Source: Gordonia sediminis (GTDB taxonomy: Bacteria; Actinomycetota; Actinomycetes; Mycobacteriales; Mycobacteriaceae). From it: 64,000 nt of DNA. The stretch's first letter is position 1. Every line of letters starts with the position of its first letter. A model generated the notes under the pieces. That model did not search any database. It was not told the origin of the DNA and saw only the letters and a program-made list of their open reading frames with translations. The stretch is taken from contig RZUM01000007.1 in assembly GCA_004193205.1 (NCBI GenBank), positions 62,001-126,000 of the forward strand, in the 5' to 3' direction. A program made the position numbers and the translations under genes. Below are positions 1-12,197 of the stretch, piece by piece.

Positions 1-847
<847 letters not shown>

Positions 848-880
848 TCCTTCCCCAGGCGACGTGTCCCTGGGGAAGCC

Positions 881-1750
881 CTACCGGTTCCGGTGGCTCC
901 CGAGGACGGCCTGTCCGACCGCGACGGCATCGACGGTGGCCGCGACATCGTGAACGCGCAGGATGGATGCGCCGTTGGTGGCCGCGATCATGGCTGCGGT
1001 CGCCGATGCCACGGTGCGCTGGTTCACGGCGCGGCCGGTGATCGCGCCGAGCATGCCCTTTCGGGAGAGCCCGGCCATGACCGGCAGTCCGAGATCGGCG
1101 AATCGCGGCAGGGCCGCGACCAGCTCGATGTTGTGGGCCAATGATTTTCCGAATCCGAAGCCAGGGTCGATGATGAGGTGGTCGGTCGGGATTCCTGCTT
1201 CGCGGCAGGTGTTGACGCGGTCGATGAGGAATGCCATCACCTCGTCGGCGACGTCGGTGTAGGTGGGCGCCACCTGCATGGTTCCAGGTGTGCCCTGCAT
1301 GTGCATCAGGCACACCGGCACACCCAGCTCGGCGGCGGTGGCCAGTGCCCCGGGGGCGCGCAACGCGCGCACGTCGTTGACCACCGACGCGCCGGCGGCG
1401 ACCGCCGCACGCATGACCTCAGGCCTCGAGGTATCGACCGAGATCGGCACATCGAGCGTGCGTGCCAGTGCGCTGACCACGGGAACGACGCGATCGAGTT
1501 CCTCGCTGAGTGACGGCGGCGTCGCACCCGGCCGCGTCGACTCACCGCCGATGTCGAGCATGTCGGCTCCGTCGGCGGTCAGTGCCCGCGCGTGTTCGAC
1601 AGCATCGTCGATGGCGCGGTAACGCCCTCCGTCGGAGAACGAATCGGGAGTCACATTGACGATGCCGCAGATCATGGGCGCCGGCTGGGCCAGTCGTTCG
1701 AGCAGACGTGCCACAGGCACGGCCCGGGGAGGGTGGACTACCGAAGTCAT
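881..1750 (-). CDS. folP: dihydropteroate synthase
   Basis: Condenses p-aminobenzoate with 6-hydroxymethyl-dihydropterin diphosphate to dihydropteroate in folate synthesis. The 289-residue protein shows the pterin-binding signatures GIVNVTPDSFSDGG and DIGGESTRPGA, then a DPGFGFGK motif and a GLSRKG loop. The frame is open back to 1828, but that extension runs through a strong terminator hairpin (1799-1835). I therefore chose the ATG at 1750, which gives the usual family length. Canonical actinobacterial genomes often carry a second folP2-type paralogue. This copy has all the catalytic signature motifs, so it looks like the true FolP1 type. Confidence 0.88.
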   Translation of the reverse strand: MTSVVHPPRAVPVARLLERLAQPAPMICGIVNVTPDSFSDGGRYRAIDDAVEHARALTADGADMLDIGGESTRPGATPPSLSEELDRVVPVVSALARTLDVPISVDTSRPEVMRAAVAAGASVVNDVRALRAPGALATAAELGVPVCLMHMQGTPGTMQVAPTYTDVADEVMAFLIDRVNTCREAGIPTDHLIIDPGFGFGKSLAHNIELVAALPRFADLGLPVMAGLSRKGMLGAITGRAVNQRTVASATAAMIAATNGASILRVHDVAATVDAVAVGQAVLGSHRNR

Positions 1751-1798
1751 CGAAGCATTCCTGTCGCTGGCCGTAGGGGCAATGGGCGGGATAGCAGA

Positions 1799-1835
1799 CG
1801 GCCCGGTGAACCCTTCCGAAGAGTTCACCGGGCCG
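1799..1835 (-). terminator. 13-bp stem hairpin terminator after soxG
   Basis: CGGCCCGGTGAAC (1799-1811) pairs perfectly with GTTCACCGGGCCG (1823-1835) around an 11-nt loop. It begins 14 bp past the soxG stop and lies before the folP start, so it should end the glyA-soxBDAG transcript. There is no clear T-run, as is usual in high-GC actinobacteria. Confidence 0.8.
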
Positions 1836-1849
1836 ACATAGGGGAGTGA

Positions 1850-2443
1850 CTACCAGGCGACGGAGTACTCCGTGGCCGCGTCGAGCAGCCAGTCGGCGAG
1901 ATACCGTGCGAACGACGACCGCACGATGATGCGGTAGTCGGTACCGGCGTCGTCGAGCGGGATCAGCACGACGGCGGCCAGTCCGAGCATCGTCTGGGCG
2001 GCAGCGCCCACGGTGAACACTGACGGATGCAGGTCGAGCGAACATCCCTTGGCGAGCACGTCACGGGCCCGCGCACCGCGCAGACGTAGTGTCGTGCGTT
2101 GGGCCGAGACGTCGACCGCTGCGCCGCTGCGGTCACCGATCGCCTCGCGCAACTGTGTCTCGAGTTCTTCCCCGCCGCGGGTGGTGCTGGTGACCAGCCA
2201 CTCCTGCGGACCGAACCAGATCACGCTGGTGTCGGGCCCGTCCACCACCGTCGACGGCGCGACGGGAAGTCCGGCGATACCGACGGCGGTCGCGGCTGCG
2301 GCGCCTCCGGGATCCGACGGGTCGGCCCAGAGATCGACCATGACCACATACGGTTCTTCGGTCAGCGACACCGTGTCCGGCAGTGTCGCGAATCGAGATT
2401 CGTAGTCCTGCAGGGGGCTACGAGCAATCAGTGTGTCAGCCAT
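1850..2443 (-). CDS. soxG: sarcosine oxidase gamma subunit
   Basis: Smallest-but-one subunit of the heterotetrameric sarcosine oxidase, which turns sarcosine, O2 and tetrahydrofolate into glycine, H2O2 and 5,10-methylene-THF. The 197-residue protein begins MADTLIARSPL and has the family's FGPQEWLV and late IIVRSSFARYLADWLLDA segments. Its ATG overlaps the soxA stop by 8 bp, so the two are translationally coupled. A longer upstream frame exists but only reads antisense-like sequence inside soxA. It is the last gene of the operon and is followed at once by a strong hairpin. Confidence 0.9.
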   Translation of the reverse strand: MADTLIARSPLQDYESRFATLPDTVSLTEEPYVVMVDLWADPSDPGGAAAATAVGIAGLPVAPSTVVDGPDTSVIWFGPQEWLVTSTTRGGEELETQLREAIGDRSGAAVDVSAQRTTLRLRGARARDVLAKGCSLDLHPSVFTVGAAAQTMLGLAAVVLIPLDDAGTDYRIIVRSSFARYLADWLLDAATEYSVAW

Positions 2444-5285
2444 CGCGGCGTGCTCCTTCGGGATCGACCAGGACGGAGGCGGTGACCTCGACGGGTACCA
2501 GGGTGCCGTCCACGGGGACATGAAGGGTCTCGCCGATGCGGGCGCGACCCCCCTTGAGCAGCGCGAGCCCGAATGGGCGATCGAGTTCGGCGCTGCGGTA
2601 GCTGGAGGTGACGTGACCGAGCATCGGGACCGGTGCCGGCGGGAGCTGCCCGTCGGCGCTGAATTCGATGATCTGTGCGCCCTCGGGCAAGACGGTCTCC
2701 TCATCGGTGGGGAGTAGACCGACGAACTGCTTGCGCAGCGGATCGAGGTTCTCCTCGCGGGTGAACGACCGCTTGCCGATGAAGTCGGCCTTCTTCTTCG
2801 ACACCGCCCAGGACATACCGAGATCCTGGGGGGTGACGGTGCCGTCGGTGTCCTGGCCGATGATCGGATACCCCTTCTCGGCACGCAACACGTGCATCGT
2901 CTCGGTGCCGTAGGGAGTGATGCCGTAGCGCTCACCGGCCTCGATCAGCCGCTCCCACACCGCTTGTGCGTGCCAGCCCGTCACGTTCACCTCGTAGGCG
3001 AGTTCACCGGAGAAGCTCACGCGGCCGATCCGCACGTGCACGCCGTCGAGGGTGGTGTCGCGCCACGCCATGAACGGGAAGGCGTCGTTGCTGACGTCGA
3101 GGTCTGCGAACACCGCGCCGATCACATCGCGCGACTTGGGGCCGACGACGGGGAAGGTGTGCCATTGCTCGGTCACCGAGGTCATCCGCACCTTCAGATG
3201 CGGCCACTCGGTCTGCAGCCACTCCTCCATCCAGTCCAGGATGTGGGCGGCCCCGCCGGTGGTGGTGAACACCTGATAGCGGTTCTCGGCCAGGCGCATC
3301 ACCGTACCGTCGTCGATGACCATGCCGTCGACGCCGCACATGACGCCGTAGCGGACCATCCCGACCTTGAGCGTGCTCATCATGTTCGTGTAGAGCATGT
3401 CGAGGAACTCGCCGGCATCGGGTCCCTGGACGTCGATCTTGCCCAGGGTCGAGCCGTCGAGGATACCGACTCCGGTGCGCACGGCGGCGCACTCGCGCAG
3501 GACCGCGTCCTCCATGTTCTCACCGGCCGACGGGTAGTAGCGGGGCCGCTTCCACTGACCGACGTCCTCGAAGACCGCGCCGCGGGCGACATGCCAGTCG
3601 TGTACCGCCGTCACACGTTCGGGATCGAACAGGCTGCCCTTGAACCGCCCGGCCAGCGCAGCGAACGGGACGAGGGCATACGGCGGACGCAGCTTGGTGG
3701 TGCCCAGCTGATCCACTGTGGTGCCGAGCAATTCGGCAGTGATCCCCGAGGCGATGACGCCAGAGGTCTTGCCCTGATCGTGGGCGGTGCCGATGGTGGT
3801 GTAGCGCTTGATGTGCTCCATCGACCGCAGACCGGCGCCGACCGCATGCTCGATGTCGGCGACCGTCGCGTCGCGCTGGACGTCGACGAATTGATGTTCC
3901 GGCGTGCCCTGGCCCGGGACACGCCAGAGGACTGCCCCCGGTGCGGACTCGACGACCGTGTCCGACTCTCCCGGAAGTGCAGTGTCCGACACCGTGAATC
4001 CGAGGGAGGATGCGGTCTCGGCGGCGCTGGTGCGGCCCGACCGGATGCAGCCGGGCAGGTCGAACACGCCGGTGGCCGAGCCGACCACGCTCACGCCCTC
4101 GACCGGTTCGTCCGGCACGAAGGCGCCGAGGGCGTCGTCGAACCGCAGGGCTCCCCGGGCGTGGCTGAACAGATGGATCGCCGGGTTCCAGCCGCCGCTG
4201 ACCAGCAGGGCATCGCAGGCCAGGACCGGGGATCCGGTGGATCCGGCCACCATCGCGTGGCTGATCCGGCCGTTGCCGCGGGTGCCGGTGACGACCGATC
4301 CCGTGCGCAGGGCGATGCCACGCTCGGCGCACTGGTCCTGCCAGTACTGCGGTACGGACGCGCGGGCGTCGATGATCGCGTTGACCTGGACGCCTACGCT
4401 GTGCAGGTCGAGCGCGGCGGGGTACGCGCTGTCGTTGGTGGTGAACACCACGACCTGGGAACCGACCTTGACGCCGTACCGGTGCAGGAAGGTGCGGGCA
4501 GCCGACGCCAGCATGATTCCGGGCCGGTCGTTGTCGTCGAAGACCACCGGGCGCTCGTGGGCTCCGGTCGCCACGATGATCTCCTTGGCGCGAATGCGCC
4601 AGATACGCTGCCGGCTGATGTCGGCGGGCGCGTCGAAACCGAGATGATCGGTACGGCGTTCCAGCGCGAGGACGAAGCCGTCATCGTACAGACCGAACGC
4701 AGTGGTGCGCTGGAGATGTGTGACCTCGGGGAAGGTGGCCAGCTCGGCGACGGCGTCGGCGACCCAGTCGAGGGCCGGACGCCCGTCGATGGTGTCGGTG
4801 GTACCCAGCAGGGCGCCGCCGGCTTCGGTGTGTTCGTCGATGACCACGACCCGGGCCCCTGAGCGGGCTGCGGTCAGGGCCGCGGCCAGCCCCGACGGCC
4901 CGGTCCCGATGACGAGGACGTCCGCGTGGACGTGGGTGGCGTCGTACTGTGCGGTGTCGGGGATGTCGGCGAGGCGGCCCTGGCCGGGGATGCCGCGTGC
5001 GGCGAGGCCCTCGAACAGTTCCACGGTGTTCGCCAGCAGCATGGGCTCGGGGAAGGGTGCCTCGATCTGGACGAGGCCGCCTGTGTCCTCGGCCCAGGCC
5101 GCGGTGATCCCGCGCGGCCGACCCAGTTTGACGCTGGTGGTCACCTGGTGAATTCCGTTGGCCAGCAGGGCCGAACCGAGGGAGTCACCGGGATGACCGG
5201 TCAGGACCCGGTCGCCGAAGGTGAAGGTGAGAGTGGTGTCGCGGTCGATTCGGCCGCCGGTACGGGTGCGAAATGGTGCGGTCAC
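2436..5285 (-). CDS. soxA: sarcosine oxidase alpha subunit
   Basis: Large subunit (949 residues) of heterotetrameric sarcosine oxidase. In order it shows a 2Fe-2S-ferredoxin-like N-terminal fold without the cysteines (about 15-100), a dinucleotide-binding domain with GTGPSGLAAA near 130 (the NAD site), and a C-terminal aminomethyltransferase (GcvT-like) domain from about 570 that binds tetrahydrofolate and captures the methylene carbon. Length and domain order match the family. Its GTG start overlaps the soxD stop by 4 bp, and its stop overlaps soxG. The gene order glyA-soxB-soxD-soxA-soxG is the classical one described in Corynebacterium and Arthrobacter. Confidence 0.95.
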   Translation of the reverse strand: MTAPFRTRTGGRIDRDTTLTFTFGDRVLTGHPGDSLGSALLANGIHQVTTSVKLGRPRGITAAWAEDTGGLVQIEAPFPEPMLLANTVELFEGLAARGIPGQGRLADIPDTAQYDATHVHADVLVIGTGPSGLAAALTAARSGARVVVIDEHTEAGGALLGTTDTIDGRPALDWVADAVAELATFPEVTHLQRTTAFGLYDDGFVLALERRTDHLGFDAPADISRQRIWRIRAKEIIVATGAHERPVVFDDNDRPGIMLASAARTFLHRYGVKVGSQVVVFTTNDSAYPAALDLHSVGVQVNAIIDARASVPQYWQDQCAERGIALRTGSVVTGTRGNGRISHAMVAGSTGSPVLACDALLVSGGWNPAIHLFSHARGALRFDDALGAFVPDEPVEGVSVVGSATGVFDLPGCIRSGRTSAAETASSLGFTVSDTALPGESDTVVESAPGAVLWRVPGQGTPEHQFVDVQRDATVADIEHAVGAGLRSMEHIKRYTTIGTAHDQGKTSGVIASGITAELLGTTVDQLGTTKLRPPYALVPFAALAGRFKGSLFDPERVTAVHDWHVARGAVFEDVGQWKRPRYYPSAGENMEDAVLRECAAVRTGVGILDGSTLGKIDVQGPDAGEFLDMLYTNMMSTLKVGMVRYGVMCGVDGMVIDDGTVMRLAENRYQVFTTTGGAAHILDWMEEWLQTEWPHLKVRMTSVTEQWHTFPVVGPKSRDVIGAVFADLDVSNDAFPFMAWRDTTLDGVHVRIGRVSFSGELAYEVNVTGWHAQAVWERLIEAGERYGITPYGTETMHVLRAEKGYPIIGQDTDGTVTPQDLGMSWAVSKKKADFIGKRSFTREENLDPLRKQFVGLLPTDEETVLPEGAQIIEFSADGQLPPAPVPMLGHVTSSYRSAELDRPFGLALLKGGRARIGETLHVPVDGTLVPVEVTASVLVDPEGARRDG

Positions 5286-5560
5286 GAGATTGCCGGTTTC
5301 TGCTCGTCCATGCGGTACACGCGCTGGAATTGGTAGGTTGCCGTGTCACGGATCGCGTTGAACCAGCGCCGGCATCCGGCGCTGTGGCTCCAGCGTTCCG
5401 CGAAGAGTCCCTTGGGGTTGTCGCGGAAGAACACGTAGCGCGCCCACTCCTCGTCGTCGAGGGCTTGGGGATCGGACGGGTAGGCCACATGAGCCTGCCC
5501 GCCGTAATGGAACTCGGTTTCCTCGCGGGGCCCGCACCAGGGGCATTCGATGAGTTGCAT
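5282..5560 (-). CDS. soxD: sarcosine oxidase delta subunit
   Basis: A 92-residue zinc-binding subunit of heterotetrameric sarcosine oxidase. The N-terminal CPWCG motif, followed by FHYGGQAH and a later cysteine in SAGCRRWF, matches the known Zn ligand pattern (three Cys and one His). The length fits the family. The start at 5560 lies 14 bp after the soxB stop, and the stop overlaps the soxA GTG by 4 bp. The frame is open further upstream but there it only shadows soxB. Confidence 0.93.
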   Translation of the reverse strand: MQLIECPWCGPREETEFHYGGQAHVAYPSDPQALDDEEWARYVFFRDNPKGLFAERWSHSAGCRRWFNAIRDTATYQFQRVYRMDEQKPAIS

Positions 5561-5574
5561 GGTGATTCCTCGGA

Positions 5575-6816
5575 TCAGTGGGCGACGCCGGCAGCGCCGT
5601 GTTCGTCGACGAGCTTGCCGGTGACGAAGCGGTCGAGGCTGAATGGGGCGACGTACTCGTGGGGACGGTCGTTGGCGATGGTGTCGGCCAGGCACCACCC
5701 CAGCCCAGGGGTGGCCTTGAATCCGCCGGTGCCCCAACCTGCGTTGAGGTACACGTTCTCGTACTGTCCGGCCCGGCCGACGATCGGCGAGGCGTCGGGG
5801 CAGACGTCGACGATGCCGGCCCAGGTACGCAGCAGGTGTGCGCGAGCGAATACCGGGAACAATTCGACGGCCGCAGCCATCTGGCGTTCGATGATGTTGA
5901 AGGCACCGCGCTGCCCGTAACCGTTGTACGAGTCGACGCCGGCACCCATCACCAGTTCGCCCTTGTGAGCCTGGGACACATAGACGTGCACCGCGTTTGA
6001 CATCACGATGTTCGGGTGCACGGGCTCGAGCAGTTCGGACACCAGTGCCTGCAGCGGATGGCTCTGCAGCGGCGTACGAATGCCGAGCATGTCCGTCAGC
6101 GTCGACGTGTGCCCGGCCGCGCACAGCGCGACCTGCCCGGCCGAGATGTCGCCGCGGGTCGTGCGCACGCCGGTGACACGGTCACCGTCGGTCACGAATC
6201 CGGTGACCTCGCAGTTCTGGATGATGTCGACACCGGCCTCATCGGCGCGGCGCGCGAATCCCCAAGCCACATAGTCGTGTTTGGCGATGCCGGCACGGGG
6301 CTGATACGTCGCACCCAACACGGGGTAGCGGATGTCGCTGGAGGTGTTGACCAGCGGACACAGCTTCTTGACCTCGTCGGGGTCGACCCAGTGTGCGTCG
6401 ATGCCGTTGAGCTTGTTGGCCTCCACCCGTCGCACGCTGTCGCGGACGTCCTGCAGACTGTGGGCGAGGTTCAGCACACCGCACTGCCGGAACAGGATCG
6501 GGTAGCCGAGGTCGTCCTCGAGACCTTCCCACAGCTTGAGGGAGTGCTCGTAGATCCGGGCGCTCTCGTCCCACAGATAGTTCGACCGGATCAGCGTGGT
6601 GTTGCGGGCCATGTTGCCGCCGGCCAGCCAGCCGCGTTCCAGGACCGCAATATTGGTGATGCCGTGGTTCTTCACCAGGTAGTGGGCGGTGGCCAGTCCA
6701 TGACCGCCGCCGCCGACGATCACCACGTCGTAGGACTTCTTGGGTTCGGGAGTGCGCCAGAGGAAGCGCGGGTGCTCGGGCAGATGAGCGCCGGGGGGCT
6801 GTGTGGGTGCGGTCAC
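5575..6816 (-). CDS. soxB: sarcosine oxidase beta subunit
   Basis: Catalytic flavoprotein subunit (413 residues) that oxidises sarcosine at non-covalent FAD and passes electrons to covalently bound FMN, where O2 is reduced to H2O2. The dinucleotide-binding motif [17 protein letters not shown] lies at about 31-47. His180 in GIAKHD aligns with the histidine that carries FMN in the Corynebacterium enzyme. The start is a GTG just 2 bp after the glyA stop, so glyA and soxB are closely coupled. Confidence 0.94.
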   Translation of the reverse strand: MTAPTQPPGAHLPEHPRFLWRTPEPKKSYDVVIVGGGGHGLATAHYLVKNHGITNIAVLERGWLAGGNMARNTTLIRSNYLWDESARIYEHSLKLWEGLEDDLGYPILFRQCGVLNLAHSLQDVRDSVRRVEANKLNGIDAHWVDPDEVKKLCPLVNTSSDIRYPVLGATYQPRAGIAKHDYVAWGFARRADEAGVDIIQNCEVTGFVTDGDRVTGVRTTRGDISAGQVALCAAGHTSTLTDMLGIRTPLQSHPLQALVSELLEPVHPNIVMSNAVHVYVSQAHKGELVMGAGVDSYNGYGQRGAFNIIERQMAAAVELFPVFARAHLLRTWAGIVDVCPDASPIVGRAGQYENVYLNAGWGTGGFKATPGLGWCLADTIANDRPHEYVAPFSLDRFVTGKLVDEHGAAGVAH

Positions 6817-6818
6817 GA

Positions 6819-8138
6819 CTAGGCCTCCGTGAGGGTCGGGTAGAGGGGGAACCGGGCGGCGAGGACGTCGACGCGGTCGCGTAGGTCGTCGAGGGCGGCG
6901 TCGTCGGTCGCGGGACGCAGGGCGTGGCTGATGACGTCGGCGACCTCGGCGAAGGCCTCGAGGTCGAAACCCCGGGTGGCCAACGCTGGGGTGCCGATGC
7001 GCACACCGGAGCTGATCATCGGCGGCCGCGGGTCGAAGGGGACGGCGTTGCGGTTCACCGTGATACCGACCCGGTGCAATCTGTCCTCGGCCTGCTTTCC
7101 GTCGAGTTCGGAGTTCCGCAGGTCGACCAGCACGAGATGGACGTCGGTACCTCCCGACACCACGCTGATTCCGGCCGCCTTCGAATCGGGCTGCAGGAGG
7201 CGGTCGGCGAGGATCTTCGCGCCGTCGAGCGTCCGCTGCTGACGCTCAGCGAACGCGGGTTCGGCGGCGAGCTTGAAGGAGACGGCCTTGCCGGCGATCA
7301 CGTGTTCGAGCGGACCGCCCTGCTGGCCAGGGAACACCGACGAGTTGAACTTCTTGGCGAGCGCCTCGTCATTGGTGAGGATGATGCCGCCACGCGGGCC
7401 GCCGAGGGTCTTGTGGGTGGTGGAGGTGACGACATGCGCGTGCGGAACCGGCGAGGGATGCAGGCCCGCCGCCACCAAACCGGCGAAGTGCGCCATGTCG
7501 ACCATGAGATAGGCGCCGACCTCGTCGGCGATGCGGCGGAACTCGGCGAAGTCGAGCTGCCGCGGGTAGGCGGACCAACCGGCCAGGATCAGCTTCGGCT
7601 TGTGTTCGTGCGCAAGCCGTTCCACCTCGGCCATGTCGATCCGGTGGGTCTGCTCATCGACCTGGTAGGCGGCCACGTCGTACAGCTTGCCGGAGAAGTT
7701 CAGCTTCATGCCGTGGGTCAGGTGGCCACCGTGGGCGAGGGCGAGGCCGAGGATGGTGTCCCCCGGCGTCAGGAGTGCGGCCATCGCTGCGGCGTTGGCC
7801 TGCGCGCCCGAATGAGGCTGCACGTTGGCGTACTTCGCGCCGAACAGCGCGGTGAGTCGATCGATCGCCAACTGCTCGATGACGTCGACGTGCTCGCAGC
7901 CGCCGTAGTACCGGCGGCCCGGATATCCCTCGGCGTACTTGTTGGTCAGCACCGAACCCTGTGCCTGCATGACCGCGAGCGGTGCGAAGTTCTCGCTCGC
8001 GATCATCTCGAGGGTGCCCTGCTGCCGGCCGAGTTCGGCGGCGATCTGGGCGTGGACGTCGGGGTCGAGCGTGGCCAGCGATTCACTGAGGAGGGGGTTG
8101 CCTGCGGTTTGCGGAGCGGTCGTGGTGCCGAGAGTCAT
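6819..8138 (-). CDS. glyA: serine hydroxymethyltransferase
   Basis: PLP enzyme that joins glycine with 5,10-methylene-THF to give serine and THF, consuming both products of sarcosine oxidase. The 439-residue protein has the cofactor motif [14 protein letters not shown] with the Schiff-base Lys at 243, plus the family MIASEN and [13 protein letters not shown] blocks. I chose the ATG at 8138 because it is well spaced from AGAAAGG; an in-frame GTG at 8144 lies too close to that site. It is the first gene of glyA-soxBDAG. A TGATATATCA palindrome 35 bp upstream is the likely operator. A second, housekeeping glyA may exist elsewhere in the genome. Confidence 0.95.
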   Translation of the reverse strand: MTLGTTTAPQTAGNPLLSESLATLDPDVHAQIAAELGRQQGTLEMIASENFAPLAVMQAQGSVLTNKYAEGYPGRRYYGGCEHVDVIEQLAIDRLTALFGAKYANVQPHSGAQANAAAMAALLTPGDTILGLALAHGGHLTHGMKLNFSGKLYDVAAYQVDEQTHRIDMAEVERLAHEHKPKLILAGWSAYPRQLDFAEFRRIADEVGAYLMVDMAHFAGLVAAGLHPSPVPHAHVVTSTTHKTLGGPRGGIILTNDEALAKKFNSSVFPGQQGGPLEHVIAGKAVSFKLAAEPAFAERQQRTLDGAKILADRLLQPDSKAAGISVVSGGTDVHLVLVDLRNSELDGKQAEDRLHRVGITVNRNAVPFDPRPPMISSGVRIGTPALATRGFDLEAFAEVADVISHALRPATDDAALDDLRDRVDVLAARFPLYPTLTEA

Positions 8139-8172
8139 GATCACCTTTCTGACACGTCAGTTGCGGAGTTAC

Positions 8173-8182
8173 TGATATATCA
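8173..8182. promoter_or_regulatory. TGATATATCA palindrome, candidate GntR/FCD operator
   Basis: Perfect 10-bp AT-rich palindrome in a GC-rich intergenic region between divergent glyA-soxBDAG and the GntR regulator gene. The same core recurs at 17208-17217 and 21126-21135, each time upstream of another gene of the same pathway. The shared extended form is (A/T)CTGATATATC(A/T). The placement beside the regulator gene suggests both autoregulation and control of glyA-sox. Confidence 0.7.
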
Positions 8183-8258
8183 ATGTGGTGTTAGAGTATG
8201 GCCAGTGGCCAACCACGTCAATAGCTCTGATCGAACTTCACGGGAGGCGGTGATACGT

Positions 8259-8924
8259 GTGACGTCGTTTCTGTCCGCGGACGTCGAGAATGGCAACCGG
8301 ACCAATGCCGATCGCGCCTACGATCACATCCGGGAGCAGCTGATCATGCTCGACATCCGTCCCGGCGATCCCATCAACGACGACCAACTCGCGGCCGCTC
8401 TCGGATTGGGGCGCACCCCGGTCCGTGAGGCACTCAAACGCCTGGAGCGCGAGCGCCTGGTGATCGCATATCCGCGCAGGGGCACGTTTGCCACGATGGT
8501 CGACCTGACCGATCTCGCCGACATCTCCGAGATCCGTAAGCAACTCGAACCCACCGCCGCCGCGCGTGCGGCGCGGATCGCCACGAGTCAGGCCTGCGAT
8601 GAGCTGTCGAGGCTGGCGGCCGAGATCTCCGCTGTCACCGACGACGACGAGCCGCACGAAGTGCTGCGCAAGGACGTGCATGTGCACCGGGCGATCTATC
8701 GGGCGTCCGGGAATCCGCACCTCGAGGACATCCTGGTGAGTCTCGACGCGCACGCGACGCGGATCTGGTGCCTGTTCCTCGATCGTTTGCCGGGTGTGGC
8801 AGACCATGTCCGCGAACACATCCCGTTGATCGAGGCCATCATCGCCGGGGACGCCGAGGCGGCCGCGGCACAGACTCTTGCCCACGTCACGGGATTCGAA
8901 CAGACCATCCGCTCGCTCCTGTGA
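8259..8924 (+). CDS. GntR-family transcriptional regulator with FCD domain
   Basis: DNA-binding regulator of about 221 residues. A winged helix-turn-helix lies at about 15-75 (ALGLGRTPVREALKRLERE), followed by an all-helical FCD ligand domain with the expected Asp and His residues (for example in KDVHVHRAIYRASGNPH). The GTG at 8259 was chosen because GGGAGG (8242-8247) is suitably spaced; the GTG at 8250 is only 2 bp from it. It is divergent from glyA-soxBDAG, and a TGATATATCA palindrome lies between them. It probably senses a metabolite of the sarcosine/dimethylglycine pathway; the ligand and sign of control are not visible. Confidence 0.88.
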   Translation: MTSFLSADVENGNRTNADRAYDHIREQLIMLDIRPGDPINDDQLAAALGLGRTPVREALKRLERERLVIAYPRRGTFATMVDLTDLADISEIRKQLEPTAAARAARIATSQACDELSRLAAEISAVTDDDEPHEVLRKDVHVHRAIYRASGNPHLEDILVSLDAHATRIWCLFLDRLPGVADHVREHIPLIEAIIAGDAEAAAAQTLAHVTGFEQTIRSLL

Positions 8925-9002
8925 GCTCGCCGTCGGCGACAACCGTCACCCTGCTCGGCGCAGGTCGTCATAGGTCTCGCCGCCCGATCCTCCCGGTACA
9001 CG

Positions 9003-9794
9003 ATGCACAGCAGCGATGAGCTCGAACCGGGCATGTTCGACGTGGTTATCGCGGGCCGGCCAGCAGCCATCGGTGATCTGTTTCCCGGTTTCGGTGACCG
9101 CGACCGACTCGGCGTGATCGTTCGTAGTGACTACGGTGCGGTCGGCGCGAGCGGTCTGATCCTCGCGACCGTGACCCAGTTCTACGAAATGCAACGCGCC
9201 ACGGCAGGAACCTTTTTCACCTATCCGGACTACTTCGTGTTCCACGTCGGTCGGGCGCGGGGTGACCACGCCATGTTCGACATCTTTCGCTCGCACAAGG
9301 AGGTCGTCGTCGCCGACGACCCCGAATCCATCCTGGAGGCGGTCAACGACCGCGCCATCACCCGACTTCTCGTCGACGACGTCGCAGGGCATCCGGCCGA
9401 CGTTCTCCCCGACACCCGCGCCAGTGCGGCCCGGCGAATCCAGACCGTTCTGGCCTACCGGCCCAGCGGGCGCGTGGCCGATGCCGATGTCACGGTGACC
9501 GGTAACGACGTCTCCGAGCGTTATGTCCACGCCGTCCTGGACCGGCCGGCCGGTACGGGCACGATCCGCGCCCCGAATCTCGGTGTCGACGCCGACCTCG
9601 TCGATCGCCAGCGCGGGGTCGATCGGATGGCGAGGGAGCGCATTCGCGCCGCGAGGGCCGCTCTTCGCGTGCAGGGCCGCCCGGTCGAGAGCTATCGCCG
9701 GATCACGCTCGACGACGGACTTGCGCGACTCACCTCGTCGGACACTCCGGCCGCCCCCGGGTCGGCAGGTCATGGTGGGGCATCGTCTGACTGA
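9003..9794 (+). CDS. conserved hypothetical protein, 263 aa
   Basis: I do not recognise this family. The predicted protein is soluble, without signal peptide or membrane segments. It has an alpha/beta-looking N-terminal half (VVIAGRPAAIGDLFPGF, then LGVIVRSDYGAVGASGLILATV and several aromatic residues, YPDYFVFHVG) and an Arg/Asp-rich C-terminal third. Codon use resembles its neighbours, which supports a real gene. It follows the GntR regulator in the same direction and ends before a bidirectional hairpin shared with katG. It sits inside the C1 cassette, so a role linked to that pathway is possible. The start could instead be the ATG at 9033. Confidence 0.6.
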   Translation: MHSSDELEPGMFDVVIAGRPAAIGDLFPGFGDRDRLGVIVRSDYGAVGASGLILATVTQFYEMQRATAGTFFTYPDYFVFHVGRARGDHAMFDIFRSHKEVVVADDPESILEAVNDRAITRLLVDDVAGHPADVLPDTRASAARRIQTVLAYRPSGRVADADVTVTGNDVSERYVHAVLDRPAGTGTIRAPNLGVDADLVDRQRGVDRMARERIRAARAALRVQGRPVESYRRITLDDGLARLTSSDTPAAPGSAGHGGASSD

Positions 9795-9825
9795 TCTCAC
9801 ATTCGGTTATCACCGCATAGAAACA

Positions 9826-9858
9826 GCGACGGCCCCCGCACAGTGCGGGGGCCGTCGC
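9826..9858. terminator. 15-bp stem bidirectional terminator
   Basis: GCGACGGCCCCCGCA (9826-9840) pairs perfectly with TGCGGGGGCCGTCGC (9844-9858) around a 3-nt loop. It lies between the convergent 9003-9794 gene and katG and can serve both. Confidence 0.85.
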
Positions 9859-9893
9859 CGTTGTGGGTCGGTCTTGCCCCGTGAGAACCGAGA

Positions 9894-12197
<2,304 letters not shown>

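Noticed and set aside
1751-1828. 26-residue N-terminal extension of folP
   Set aside because: It would run through a strong terminator hairpin (1799-1835); the ATG at 1750 gives a normal FolP start.
2892-4862. 656-codon plus-strand frame opposite soxA
   Set aside because: Antisense shadow of soxA. The composition mirrors codon bias, with no recognisable domain or ribosome binding site.
8139-8258. Glycine riboswitch before glyA
   Set aside because: The short AT-rich leader has a palindrome but none of the two-aptamer structure; control is more likely by the GntR protein.
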